The notes beneath the pieces were generated by a model, which worked only from the letters and a program-made list of their open reading frames with translations, was not told the origin of the DNA and searched no databases. From Bacteroidales bacterium (GTDB taxonomy: Bacteria; Bacteroidota; Bacteroidia; Bacteroidales; UBA7960), in the NCBI GenBank assembly GCA_007129255.1, contig SKVW01000053.1:64306-99729 (forward strand): a stretch of 35,424 nucleotides of DNA. Reading direction: 5' to 3'. Positions 25,297 to 33,157 of this stretch are shown here, piece after piece; position 1 is the first letter of the stretch; every line of letters begins with the position of its first letter. The position numbers and the translations under genes are program-made.

Positions 25297-27024
25297 CTAC
25301 TTCATCACTTCTCTTTTACGGAAATGCGTATGGAACCAGTCTTTTATTTTTTCTGATCCTGGAGAAGCATCTTTATTTTTGTACAGATCCAATACAAATG
25401 GATTTTCACCGGCTGACTTAATGGGAGAAATTTTTACCATTTCCTGGCAAAACTTTTTACGGTTTTTAGGCTTTTCAGGATTACGGCTGATGGGTTGTCC
25501 ACCGCCCCCGGCACAACCTCCAGGGCAGCCCATCACTTCAAGGTATTGGATATCGGTTCGGTTTTCTTCCAGGAGTTGTTGAAGGTAAGTATCGGCTTCT
25601 TCAATGCCACTGGTCCAGGCAAACCCAAATTCTTCATTTCCGGCCTTAAGCTTGGTTTCCTTTTTACCGGCAAGGTTTTTTGAAACCGAAAACTTAAATC
25701 CATCCTGGTTGCCATTGTTTTTCATTTTATACAACTCCAGGGCAATGGCCTCTGCTTTTCCTCCGGAATATCCCATCTTCCATGCAGAAGCGGATGATCT
25801 TTCAAAAGGGGTATCCAATTGCCCCGCCTTCAGACTTCTCAAATCGATTCCGAAGGTTCTCAGCAACCTGAAAAGTTCCCTTACGGTTAAAACGGCATCC
25901 ACTTCCGAAATGCCCTGGTGGGTCATTTCTTCCCTGGAAGCTTCAAATTTTTTGCCAACACAAGGCATTACCGCCACGCTGAAAACCTGGTCGGGATTTA
26001 ACTTTTGTGAATTGGTATAATGAGTTTTAAGCAAGTTACCAAAAATCTGTTGCGGAGATTTGGAACGAGCTAAAAAGGGGAGCCATTCGGTGCGAAATTC
26101 TTCAAGATATTGCACCCATGCCGGACAGCATGAAGAAATCATGGGCATGGAGGGATTTGTTGCCATGTGCTCATTTAGCAGGGCCGTTTCCTCAAGGATA
26201 TTGATGTCGCAGGCAAAACCAAGGTTAAATACCTTGTTGACCCCGCATTTTTTCAGGGCGGTATTGATCATTCCGGTAACATCCTGTTGGCTTTTGAGCC
26301 CGACCTGCTCTGCAACGGAGGCAACTGTGGAGGGAGAAAGAAAAAACAAGACTTCCTTGTTATCGCTTTCCAGTTCAGCCTGAATTTTCTCAAGGTGAGA
26401 AATATCAAGCAAAGCCCCGGTGGGACAAACCATGATACATTGTCCGCAGTTGATGCAGCTGGAAACGTTCAACCCTTTGTGAAAAGCACTGTTTACTTTG
26501 GTTTGGTTTGCCCTGGAAATAAAATCAATGGCAGTAACTTTCTGCACTTCTTCACACATTCTCACACAGCGGCTGCACAATACACATTTGCCGGGATCGC
26601 GAAAAACGCTGGTGCTAGAGTGGTCGGGGTAGTCTGCATTTTTTTCACCAAAAAATTTTCTCTCCTTTACATTCATTTCTTCGGCAAGCCATTGCAATTC
26701 GCAATTTCCATTTCGCTGGCAGTAAAGGCAGTCGTCGGGGTGGTTGGAAAGCAATAATTCCACCAGGGCTTTCCTTGCTTTGATAACCCTTGGAGAATTG
26801 GTTTTTACTTTCATGTTTTTTTCCACAGGGTAGGAACAGGAAGTGATCAGATCCCGCTTTCCTTCCACTTCCACCACACAAAGCCTGCAGGCCCCGGTAG
26901 GAGAAAACCGGTTCATATGACACAGCGTAGGCACCTTAAAGCCATTGCGCCTAAGGGCCACCAGTAAGGTTTCTCCTTCATGAACACTGACCGGGTTATT
27001 ATTTACTTCAATTTTAAAATCCAT
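25297..27024 (-). CDS. hydA: [FeFe] hydrogenase catalytic subunit HydA
   Basis: A 575-aa catalytic subunit of an NADH-linked, presumably electron-bifurcating trimeric hydrogenase. In order: a [2Fe-2S] domain (C35, C46, C49, C63), a His-ligated [4Fe-4S] (H95, C99, C102, C108), two ferredoxin clusters (C147/150/153/157 and C190/193/196/200), and the H-domain. H-cluster motifs are complete: SSCCPAW (C299, C300), MPC (C355) and EVMGCPGGC (C500, C504). The C-terminus extends about 70 residues and ends without a further [2Fe-2S] domain. Two residues of the clostridial CpI proton path (E282 and S319) appear as Leu and Ala. It lies 19 nt after hydB. Confidence 0.95.
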   Translation of the reverse strand: MDFKIEVNNNPVSVHEGETLLVALRRNGFKVPTLCHMNRFSPTGACRLCVVEVEGKRDLITSCSYPVEKNMKVKTNSPRVIKARKALVELLLSNHPDDCLYCQRNGNCELQWLAEEMNVKERKFFGEKNADYPDHSSTSVFRDPGKCVLCSRCVRMCEEVQKVTAIDFISRANQTKVNSAFHKGLNVSSCINCGQCIMVCPTGALLDISHLEKIQAELESDNKEVLFFLSPSTVASVAEQVGLKSQQDVTGMINTALKKCGVNKVFNLGFACDINILEETALLNEHMATNPSMPMISSCCPAWVQYLEEFRTEWLPFLARSKSPQQIFGNLLKTHYTNSQKLNPDQVFSVAVMPCVGKKFEASREEMTHQGISEVDAVLTVRELFRLLRTFGIDLRSLKAGQLDTPFERSSASAWKMGYSGGKAEAIALELYKMKNNGNQDGFKFSVSKNLAGKKETKLKAGNEEFGFAWTSGIEEADTYLQQLLEENRTDIQYLEVMGCPGGCAGGGGQPISRNPEKPKNRKKFCQEMVKISPIKSAGENPFVLDLYKNKDASPGSEKIKDWFHTHFRKREVMK

Positions 27025-27043
27025 ATAAATACTATTGATGATC

Positions 27044-28993
27044 TTATTTAATAATCACCGCATTGAACTTACAAACCTCGTAACAGGTTCCGCAACCAAT
27101 ACATTTTTCTTCCACAATAAAATGAGGGTAGCGCGGAGAGCCGATAATGGCATCTACCGGGCATTTTTTAAAGCAGGCTGCACAACCGGTGCATTGCTCC
27201 ACATCTATCACGAAAATGCGCAAATCCCTGCAAACATTGGCCGGGCATTTTCTTTCAAAAATATGGGCATCAAATTCTTTTTTAAAATTTTTCAGGGTAT
27301 TCAGGATCGCATTGGTTGAAGACTTACCAAGGGAGCATAATGAGGTGTCCTTAATTACTGAAGAAAGCCCTTTGAGTTGCATAACTCCCTTAAATCTTTC
27401 CAGAGGCTGGTGAGATTTTTTTCCAACAGGGCGACGGGTTGCTCCCTGCATAACTTCCAGCATTCTTGCAGTACCCTCACGGCATGGAATGCATTTTCCG
27501 CAACTTTCTTTCTGGAAAAAGGCGGTAAAAAATTTTGCAAGGTCAACCATGCAGGTGCTGTCATCTACAACCACACATGCACCGCTACCAAGGGCAGAAC
27601 CGATTTTTCGCAGGGCCTCAAAATCAACTTGCACATCCAGGGTTTCCTCCACAATATAGCTTCCGCTGTTGATGCCCAGGACAATGGCTTTAAAGTTTTT
27701 CCCATTGCTCATTCCCCCTCCGATCTTATCAATGATCTCCCTGAATGTGATCCCCATTGGAACCTCAATGGTTCCGTAATTCTTTACCTTCCCCGAAAGG
27801 GTAAAAAGCTTGGTTCCCTTACTGCTCTCATTTCCGGTTTTCCGGAACCACTCTGCCCCGTTTTTTATGATCAGGGGAACATTGTAAAGAGTTTCCACAT
27901 TGTTTACAATGGTGGGTTTGTTCCACAATCCTTTCACCGCCGGGTATGGGGGCTTGGAGGTGGGCATGGCCCTTTTGCCTTCTATGCTGTTGATCAGGGC
28001 GGTTTCTTCGCCGCAGACAAAAGCCCTCGCACCTTCTTTGACAATGATATCGATATTTACCCCGGAGTCAAAAATGTTGTGCCCGATCAGGCCGTATTCT
28101 TTGGCGTTTACGATGGCTTTTTTTAAGCGCTCGATAGCCAGCTTAAATTCTTTCCTGATAAAGATATAAGCTTTGGATGCACCTACAGCGTAAGCAGCCA
28201 AAAGGGCAGCTTCCACCAGCCCATGGGGATTGCTTTCGATGATGGCCCGGTTCATGTAGCTGCCGGGATCGCTTTCAACAGCATTGCATACGAAATATTT
28301 TTGCTCGCTGATGGCGTTCAGGGTGGCAGCCCACTTTTTCCCGGTAGAAAAACCACCCCCTCCGCGACCGGCCAGGCCACTTTTTTCAATTTCCCCACAA
28401 ACCTGTGCTGGGGTTAAACGGGCAATGGCACTTGAAAATGCCTGGTATCCGCCCCTGGCAATGTACTGATCAACAGCTACCGGGTCAATAATGCCACAAT
28501 TTTTCAGTAAAGTCTTTTGCTGGCCGGAAAAAAAGGGGTGCTCCTCAATAAATTTGACACCTTCCCAGGGTTGCTGAATATCACTTTGGTATTGTCCGAT
28601 GATATTTAATTCCGGGAGGTGGTTATTCATTACCTCATCGAGCAGATGTTCAACCTGGTCTTCTGTTATGTTTGAAAAGGATAAGCGGGTCTTCCCGGGA
28701 AGCTGGATATCCACTATGGGTTCTGCCGAACAAAGCCCGACGCATCCCCCTTCGGTAAGCTGAACTTTAAGCTGGTGTTCGTTCAGGTAGTTTTTAATGG
28801 CCTCATAGGTTTTAGATGCACCCGCAGCCCTTCCACATGTGGCCATTCCAACATAAATAACAGGCTCATGAACCCTTTCCCTGCCGATATATGAAAGTTC
28901 CTTTTTAAGTTCGTGCGAAGGCTCATTAACAGGATCGGACAGCACCTGCTCTTTAAGTAGTTTTTTTATGTCTTCGCTGGTTTTAGCTTTCAT
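27044..28993 (-). CDS. hydB: NADH-binding hydrogenase subunit HydB (NuoF-like)
   Basis: A 649-aa flavoprotein subunit where NADH meets the iron-sulfur chain. The N-terminal thioredoxin-like domain (about 40-125) has C53, C84 and C88; the partner of C53 is replaced by Ala in CGRAAGA, a variant seen in many NuoF-like proteins. The NuoF core has GLAGRGGGGFSTGKKW (FMN/NADH), and the [4Fe-4S] ligands are C498, C501, C504 and C543. Two C-terminal ferredoxin clusters follow (C601/604/607/611 and C631/634/637/641). The ATG at 28993 overlaps the hydC stop by 11 nt, implying translational coupling. The set is the usual one for HydABC. Confidence 0.95.
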   Translation of the reverse strand: MKAKTSEDIKKLLKEQVLSDPVNEPSHELKKELSYIGRERVHEPVIYVGMATCGRAAGASKTYEAIKNYLNEHQLKVQLTEGGCVGLCSAEPIVDIQLPGKTRLSFSNITEDQVEHLLDEVMNNHLPELNIIGQYQSDIQQPWEGVKFIEEHPFFSGQQKTLLKNCGIIDPVAVDQYIARGGYQAFSSAIARLTPAQVCGEIEKSGLAGRGGGGFSTGKKWAATLNAISEQKYFVCNAVESDPGSYMNRAIIESNPHGLVEAALLAAYAVGASKAYIFIRKEFKLAIERLKKAIVNAKEYGLIGHNIFDSGVNIDIIVKEGARAFVCGEETALINSIEGKRAMPTSKPPYPAVKGLWNKPTIVNNVETLYNVPLIIKNGAEWFRKTGNESSKGTKLFTLSGKVKNYGTIEVPMGITFREIIDKIGGGMSNGKNFKAIVLGINSGSYIVEETLDVQVDFEALRKIGSALGSGACVVVDDSTCMVDLAKFFTAFFQKESCGKCIPCREGTARMLEVMQGATRRPVGKKSHQPLERFKGVMQLKGLSSVIKDTSLCSLGKSSTNAILNTLKNFKKEFDAHIFERKCPANVCRDLRIFVIDVEQCTGCAACFKKCPVDAIIGSPRYPHFIVEEKCIGCGTCYEVCKFNAVIIK

Positions 28994-29462
28994 AAGTATT
29001 TTGCTCTTTTTCCCGGAAATCTGCAAGGATGTCCTTTATTTTTTCCAGGTTCAGATGAGTAAAATATTCTTCATTGATTTCTAGCAGGGGCGCCAATCCA
29101 CAGGCGCCGATACAGGAAACCACTTCCAGGCTGAACAATCCTTCTTTGTCGGTTTCACCTGGTTTGATGCGCAATTGCCTTTCCAGCTCCTGCAGGATGG
29201 TGGATGTACCCGCAACATGGCAGGCGGTTCCGTGGCATACCCTGATATGATAACGGCCAACCGGGCCAAAACGGAAGTTATCATAAAAGGTTGCTACCCC
29301 ATAAATCTTGTTAATGCTTATATCCAGGTATTCTCCCACCCCGGTAATGATTTCTTTGGATAAAAATCCAAAATCATCCTGGATTTGCTGTAATAAGGGA
29401 ATCAAATCTTCCCGCTGGCGGTTGGGGAATTTTTGGAAGATTTCTTCTAATTCAGGTTTCAT
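28983..29462 (-). CDS. hydC: Hydrogenase subunit HydC (NuoE-like [2Fe-2S] protein)
   Basis: A 159-aa NuoE homologue. The N-terminal helical bundle (QREDLIPLLQQIQDDFGFLSKE) is followed by a thioredoxin-like fold holding one [2Fe-2S] cluster through C76, C81 (CHGTAC), C117 and C121 (CIGAC). In HydABC hydrogenases it sits next to the flavin of HydB and takes part in electron bifurcation. It is the first gene of the minus-strand hydrogenase operon, which then runs through hydB, hydA and the sensor kinase. The 300-nt upstream region is shared with the divergent ferredoxin-sensor-phosphatase genes. Confidence 0.95.
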   Translation of the reverse strand: MKPELEEIFQKFPNRQREDLIPLLQQIQDDFGFLSKEIITGVGEYLDISINKIYGVATFYDNFRFGPVGRYHIRVCHGTACHVAGTSTILQELERQLRIKPGETDKEGLFSLEVVSCIGACGLAPLLEINEEYFTHLNLEKIKDILADFREKEQNTYES

Positions 29463-29535
29463 GGATGGAAGTTGATATTTTTTTCACAATGATAAGGCCA
29501 ATAATGTTTTTTAAGGAAAATTTCAGAGAAAAAAC

Positions 29536-29544
29536 GTTGTTAAC
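29536..29544. promoter_or_regulatory. GTTGTTAAC element, copy 1 (possible redox-regulator half-site)
   Basis: GTTGTTAAC here is repeated exactly at 29689-29697, so one copy lies on each side of the divergent promoters. It contains TTGTTAA, the half-site of Rex operators reported in several anaerobes (TTGTTAA, N4, TTAACAA). The second half is not present, so assignment to Rex is tentative. Confidence 0.3.
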
Positions 29545-29573
29545 GGCCTGTATAATTGTAGTTTTGTTTTCCA

Positions 29574-29581
29574 CAAAAATA
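29574..29581 (-). promoter_or_regulatory. Candidate -7 box (TATTTTTG) of the hydCBA operon
   Basis: TATTTTTG on the minus strand fits TAnnTTTG and lies 111 nt before the hydC ATG. The leader would contain GTTGTTAAC copy 1, where a bound repressor could block transcription. No consensus -33 TTG is visible. Confidence 0.4.
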
Positions 29582-29688
29582 ATCAAAAATTTACGAATTA
29601 GCTAAGTAATTCCCATTAAAACAGAGGCTAAAACTCTTAATGTTATTTAGATTAATTCTTAAAAACGATTCTGTCTGCAAGATGTTAA

Positions 29689-29697
29689 GTTGTTAAC
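29689..29697. promoter_or_regulatory. GTTGTTAAC element, copy 2
   Basis: Exact second copy of GTTGTTAAC, preceded by GTTAA (GTTAAGTTGTTAAC). It lies 23 nt upstream of the plus-strand TATTTTTG box, in the -33 region, a good position for a repressor of the ferredoxin-sensor-phosphatase genes. Confidence 0.3.
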
Positions 29698-29720
29698 TAT
29701 TTTTTTCGGAAAGGATTCAG

Positions 29721-29728
29721 TATTTTTG
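29721..29728 (+). promoter_or_regulatory. Candidate -7 box (TATTTTTG) of the ferredoxin-sensor-phosphatase unit
   Basis: TATTTTTG fits TAnnTTTG and is the same octamer as the divergent hydC box. It ends 40 nt before the ATG at 29769. The -33 position holds T-rich sequence without TTG. Confidence 0.4.
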
Positions 29729-29768
29729 TTTCCATAACGAAATAACTCACAGGAAAAAACCTTTGGTC

Positions 29769-30032
29769 ATGAGTAGCCTAACCACTGAAATTATTATTTG
29801 CATGGGCAGTAGTTGTTTTTCTAGAGGCAATAAAAAAACCCTTCAGATTATTCAGGAGTATTTAAAAGAGAAAGGCCTGGAACATAAAGTTTTATTCAGG
29901 GGCTCCCATTGTTTTGGTGAGTGCGAGCATGGCCCCATTCTTAAAATTGGAGAAAAGATTTACCGAAAGGTTGATACAAATTCCGTTCAGGACATTCTGG
30001 ACCAGTTATTGGTTGTATTGAGTTCCCAATGA
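29769..30032 (+). CDS. Thioredoxin-like [2Fe-2S] ferredoxin (NuoE C-domain type)
   Basis: An 87-aa free-standing thioredoxin-like ferredoxin with all four cluster cysteines, C11 and C16 (CMGSSC) plus C48 and C52 (CFGEC). It corresponds to the C-terminal half of HydC without the helical bundle. The ATG at 29769 is preferred to a TTG six bases upstream. It is the first gene of the plus-strand unit and is followed 68 nt later by the hydrogenase-like sensor, so it is probably that protein's electron-transfer partner. That pairing is inferred from order only. Confidence 0.88.
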   Translation: MSSLTTEIIICMGSSCFSRGNKKTLQIIQEYLKEKGLEHKVLFRGSHCFGECEHGPILKIGEKIYRKVDTNSVQDILDQLLVVLSSQ

Positions 30033-30100
30033 AGTTTTGGTTTTAATGCTTGCTTTCTAATTGCTAAATACCAGATTAATAATTAACCCATCCAGGCAAA

Positions 30101-31954
30101 ATGGAAGTCATAGAAATAGATCATTCCCGTTGTACCCAGACCTATGCCTGTATAAGGGCATGCCCGGTACATGCAATCGTTGCCCGCGACAGTGACGGAA
30201 TGCCGGAGGTAAACCACCAACGATGCATTGGTTGTGGCAGCTGCCTATCGGTTTGTAGTGCGGATGCAGTTTCCTATGTCAGTTCGGTAAAAGAAACCAT
30301 CAAACTGCTTGAATCCGGAGAGCAGGTTGCCGCCATAGTGGATCCCGCCATTAGCGGGGAATTTCCTGACATTACCGATTACCGGAAGTTTGTAGAGATG
30401 ATCCGGACCATTGGCTTTGACTTTGTCAGTGAAGTATCTTTTGGGGTGGACCTGGTTGCCAGAAAATACCATGACCTGATCGGGAACTTTAAGGGAAAGT
30501 ATTATTTGTTAGCCAATTGCCCCACTTTGGTAAGTTACGTTGAAAAGTTTTACCCTGAATTGACCGATAATCTTGCCCCCATTGTTACCCCCATGACTGC
30601 CACCGCCAAGGTAGTCAGAAAAGCATACGGCAAAGGGCTTAAAGTGGTTTTTATAGGACCGTGTTTATCCACAAAACATGAAGCCAAATTATTTGATGAT
30701 GACGGGAAAGTGGATGCAGTGCTTACCTTCCAGGAGTTGCGCCAAATGTTCAGGCATTACAACATCAAGGAAAGCAAAGTGGAATATTCGGATTTTGACC
30801 CTCCAATCGGCAACCTTGGTTCACTTTATCCACTAAGCAGCGGTATTTTGTATGCTGCCGGCATTGATCAGGATTTGCTCAAAGGGATGGTGATCACTAC
30901 CGAGGGCAAAAACAATATGCTGGAAGCAGTGGAAGAGTTTAATGAAAGCACTGAATTTATCCGAAAGCATTTCAATATTTTTTATAATGAAGGCTGCCTG
31001 ATGGGGCCGGGTAATACCGATAAATCTAAAAAATTCCTCCGCAGAACCCTGGTTGTGGATTATGCCAATAAAAGGCTGAAAGATTTTGAGAAAGAGAAAT
31101 GGGACGCCAATATGAAAGCATTTCTTTCCCTTGATTTTTCAAGGACTTTTAAGAAGGATGATCAGCGCCTGCCATACCCTGGAGACGACCGTGTTGAAGA
31201 AATCCTGAAAAGCCTTGGCAAAAGCCCGGATGAAAAAGCTTCCTGTAACGCCTGTGGATATAGAAGTTGTCGTGAATTTGCTGCTTCCATCAGCCAGGGA
31301 TTGACCAAACCGGAGATGTGCCTTAATTACTCCCTGAAAAGCAAACAGGATTATATTAAAACCCTTAAAAACAAGAATGAAAAACTAAAAAAGCAAGTGG
31401 ATGCCCTTAAGGAAACGGAAGGGACTCTTGCCAATGAAAACCAGAAAATAAAACTGGCCCTGGAAACCACTTCTGCCCTGCTTCAAAATCTTCCTTCGGC
31501 AGCGGTAATCGTTAATGAAAAATTAAAAGTAATAGAATCCAATGGCAGTTTTGTGAAAGTACTGGGAGAAGATGCAGAGATGGTCAATGAGGTGATTCCC
31601 GGGCTGAAAGGGGCCGATTTGAAAACCCTGCTGCCTTATAACATTTACAACCTGTTTACTTATGTGCTGGAAAATGATGAAAACATAACAGGTAAGGATG
31701 TGCAATATGGAGAAGGCCTGCTGAATGTCAGTGTTTATTCGCTTAAGCCCGGGAAAATTGTCGGGGCGGTATTCCGGGATATGTATGTTGCAGAAGTGCG
31801 GCAGGAAGAGATCATCAACCGGGTAAGCGAAGTAATTGATGAAAACCTGAAAATGGTTCAGAATATTGCCTTTTTGCTTGGAGAGGGCGCCAGCAATACC
31901 GAAAAAATGCTCAACTCCATTATAGAAACTTACAGCAAGATCAAAAAGCCCTGA
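30101..31954 (+). CDS. Sensory [FeFe]-hydrogenase-like protein with PAS domain, phosphatase-linked
   Basis: A 617-aa homologue of the kinase-fused sensor with a different output. The first ferredoxin motif has C11, T14, C17 and C21, so one ligand is lost; the second is complete (C42/45/48/52). The hydrogenase-like domain keeps C140 (ANCPT), C188 (GPC) and C299 (NEGC), but the ligand four residues before C299 is Y295. The FeS domain is CNACGYRSC plus C407. A coiled coil (about 412-450) leads to a PAS domain (about 455-570) and a C-terminal helix. It resembles phosphatase-linked sensory hydrogenases (HydDB group C3) and precedes a SpoIIE-type phosphatase by 8 nt. H2 catalysis is unlikely with these losses. 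Confidence 0.88.
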   Translation: MEVIEIDHSRCTQTYACIRACPVHAIVARDSDGMPEVNHQRCIGCGSCLSVCSADAVSYVSSVKETIKLLESGEQVAAIVDPAISGEFPDITDYRKFVEMIRTIGFDFVSEVSFGVDLVARKYHDLIGNFKGKYYLLANCPTLVSYVEKFYPELTDNLAPIVTPMTATAKVVRKAYGKGLKVVFIGPCLSTKHEAKLFDDDGKVDAVLTFQELRQMFRHYNIKESKVEYSDFDPPIGNLGSLYPLSSGILYAAGIDQDLLKGMVITTEGKNNMLEAVEEFNESTEFIRKHFNIFYNEGCLMGPGNTDKSKKFLRRTLVVDYANKRLKDFEKEKWDANMKAFLSLDFSRTFKKDDQRLPYPGDDRVEEILKSLGKSPDEKASCNACGYRSCREFAASISQGLTKPEMCLNYSLKSKQDYIKTLKNKNEKLKKQVDALKETEGTLANENQKIKLALETTSALLQNLPSAAVIVNEKLKVIESNGSFVKVLGEDAEMVNEVIPGLKGADLKTLLPYNIYNLFTYVLENDENITGKDVQYGEGLLNVSVYSLKPGKIVGAVFRDMYVAEVRQEEIINRVSEVIDENLKMVQNIAFLLGEGASNTEKMLNSIIETYSKIKKP

Positions 31955-31962
31955 TATTTCCC

Positions 31963-33147
31963 ATGAATGAGCTGTTTTACATAGAAGTCGGTTCCCAGCA
32001 AAAAAGCCATAGCGGAGAAAGAATTTGTGGGGATGTCTTTGTTTCCCAAAAGGTAAAAGAAGAGGGCCGAACTGTTGGGGTACTTTCTGACGGGATGGGT
32101 CATGGAGTAAAGGCAAACCTGCTGGCCTCTTTAACAGCGACCATGGCCCTGAACTTTACCAAAGAGCACAAAGACGCCCACAAAATTGCAGAAATAATTA
32201 TGAATACACTGCCCGTCTGCAGTGAAAGAAAAATCAGTTATTCCACTTTTACCATAATCGATATTGAGCAATCGGGGCAAACTACCATTATTAATTATGA
32301 CAATCCGGATAGTATTGTACTTCGGGGTGAAGATTTCTTTGAACCCGAATGGCAGGTTATCACGCTTGAAAACGGAGACAATGAAGGAAAGGAAATAAAA
32401 GCCTGTACTTTTAAAGCCCGGAAAGAAGACCGCATTTTATTGCTTTCCGACGGGATAACCCAGTCCGGCCTGGGAAAAGGAAAGTTTCTGCTTGGTTGGG
32501 GCCTGGAAAATGTTAGATCCCTTGTAAAAAAGAGTGTGGAGGACAATCCGGGGATTTCTGCTGATCGGCTGGCCGCTACCATCGTTAATAAAGCCCATTC
32601 CAATGATGGCTACCAGGCCAAAGATGACATCAGCACTGTGGTCTTTTATTTCAGAGAACCCCGCCGGTTGTTGCTTTGTTCGGGTCCGCCTTTTGAAAAG
32701 CAAAAGGATAAAGAACTGGCCCAGGTGGTAAAGGATTTCTCAGGGAAGAAAATTCTTTGTGGAGGTACTACAGCCGATATTGTATCAAGGGAGCTGGATA
32801 TTCCCATTGAAGATTTCCTGGAATTTGACGACCCGGATCTACCCCCTGTTTCTCATATGGAGGGAATTGATCTGGTAACTGAAGGCATTTTAACCCTGAG
32901 TAAAGTGTCAGGAATTCTGGAAAAGCATAGTGACCGAACCGATCTTGGAAAAGGCCCTGCCGATCGTATTGTTAAAATGATACTCGACAGCGATGAAATC
33001 AGTATCTGGGTTGGAACAGCCATTAATGTTGCCCACCAGGACCCTAACCTGCCCGTAGAATTGGAAATTAGGCGAACTGTCATGAAAAAGATCGCCCGAA
33101 TTTTGGAGGAAAAGTTCCTGAAAGAAGTCCGTTTGCAGTTTATTTAA
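31963..33147 (+). CDS. SpoIIE/PP2C-type serine phosphatase with uncharacterised C-terminal domain
   Basis: A 394-aa cytoplasmic protein. The PPM phosphatase domain (1-232) has the metal-binding acids in GERICGD (D24), LSDGMGHG (D43), LLLSDGITQSG (D163) and KDDIST (D221/D222). After it come about 155 residues with no recognised motif beyond SGKKILCGGTTADIVSREL (259-277). SpoIIE/RsbU-type enzymes dephosphorylate anti-anti-sigma (STAS) proteins to release sigma factors. No STAS, RsbW-like kinase or sigma factor is in the window, so the substrate is unknown. It is coupled to the sensor gene 8 nt upstream, which probably regulates its activity. Confidence 0.9.
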   Translation: MNELFYIEVGSQQKSHSGERICGDVFVSQKVKEEGRTVGVLSDGMGHGVKANLLASLTATMALNFTKEHKDAHKIAEIIMNTLPVCSERKISYSTFTIIDIEQSGQTTIINYDNPDSIVLRGEDFFEPEWQVITLENGDNEGKEIKACTFKARKEDRILLLSDGITQSGLGKGKFLLGWGLENVRSLVKKSVEDNPGISADRLAATIVNKAHSNDGYQAKDDISTVVFYFREPRRLLLCSGPPFEKQKDKELAQVVKDFSGKKILCGGTTADIVSRELDIPIEDFLEFDDPDLPPVSHMEGIDLVTEGILTLSKVSGILEKHSDRTDLGKGPADRIVKMILDSDEISIWVGTAINVAHQDPNLPVELEIRRTVMKKIARILEEKFLKEVRLQFI

Positions 33148-33157
33148 TTTTTTGCTG

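Noticed and set aside
29536-29697. Complete Rex operator (TTGTTAA N4 TTAACAA)
   Set aside because: Only single half-sites were found. Kept as a tentative repeated element rather than called an operator.
30101-31954. Calling this gene an active [FeFe] hydrogenase
   Set aside because: It lacks the proton-shuttle Cys and one H-cluster ligand and has PAS and coiled-coil parts, so a sensory or regulatory call fits better.
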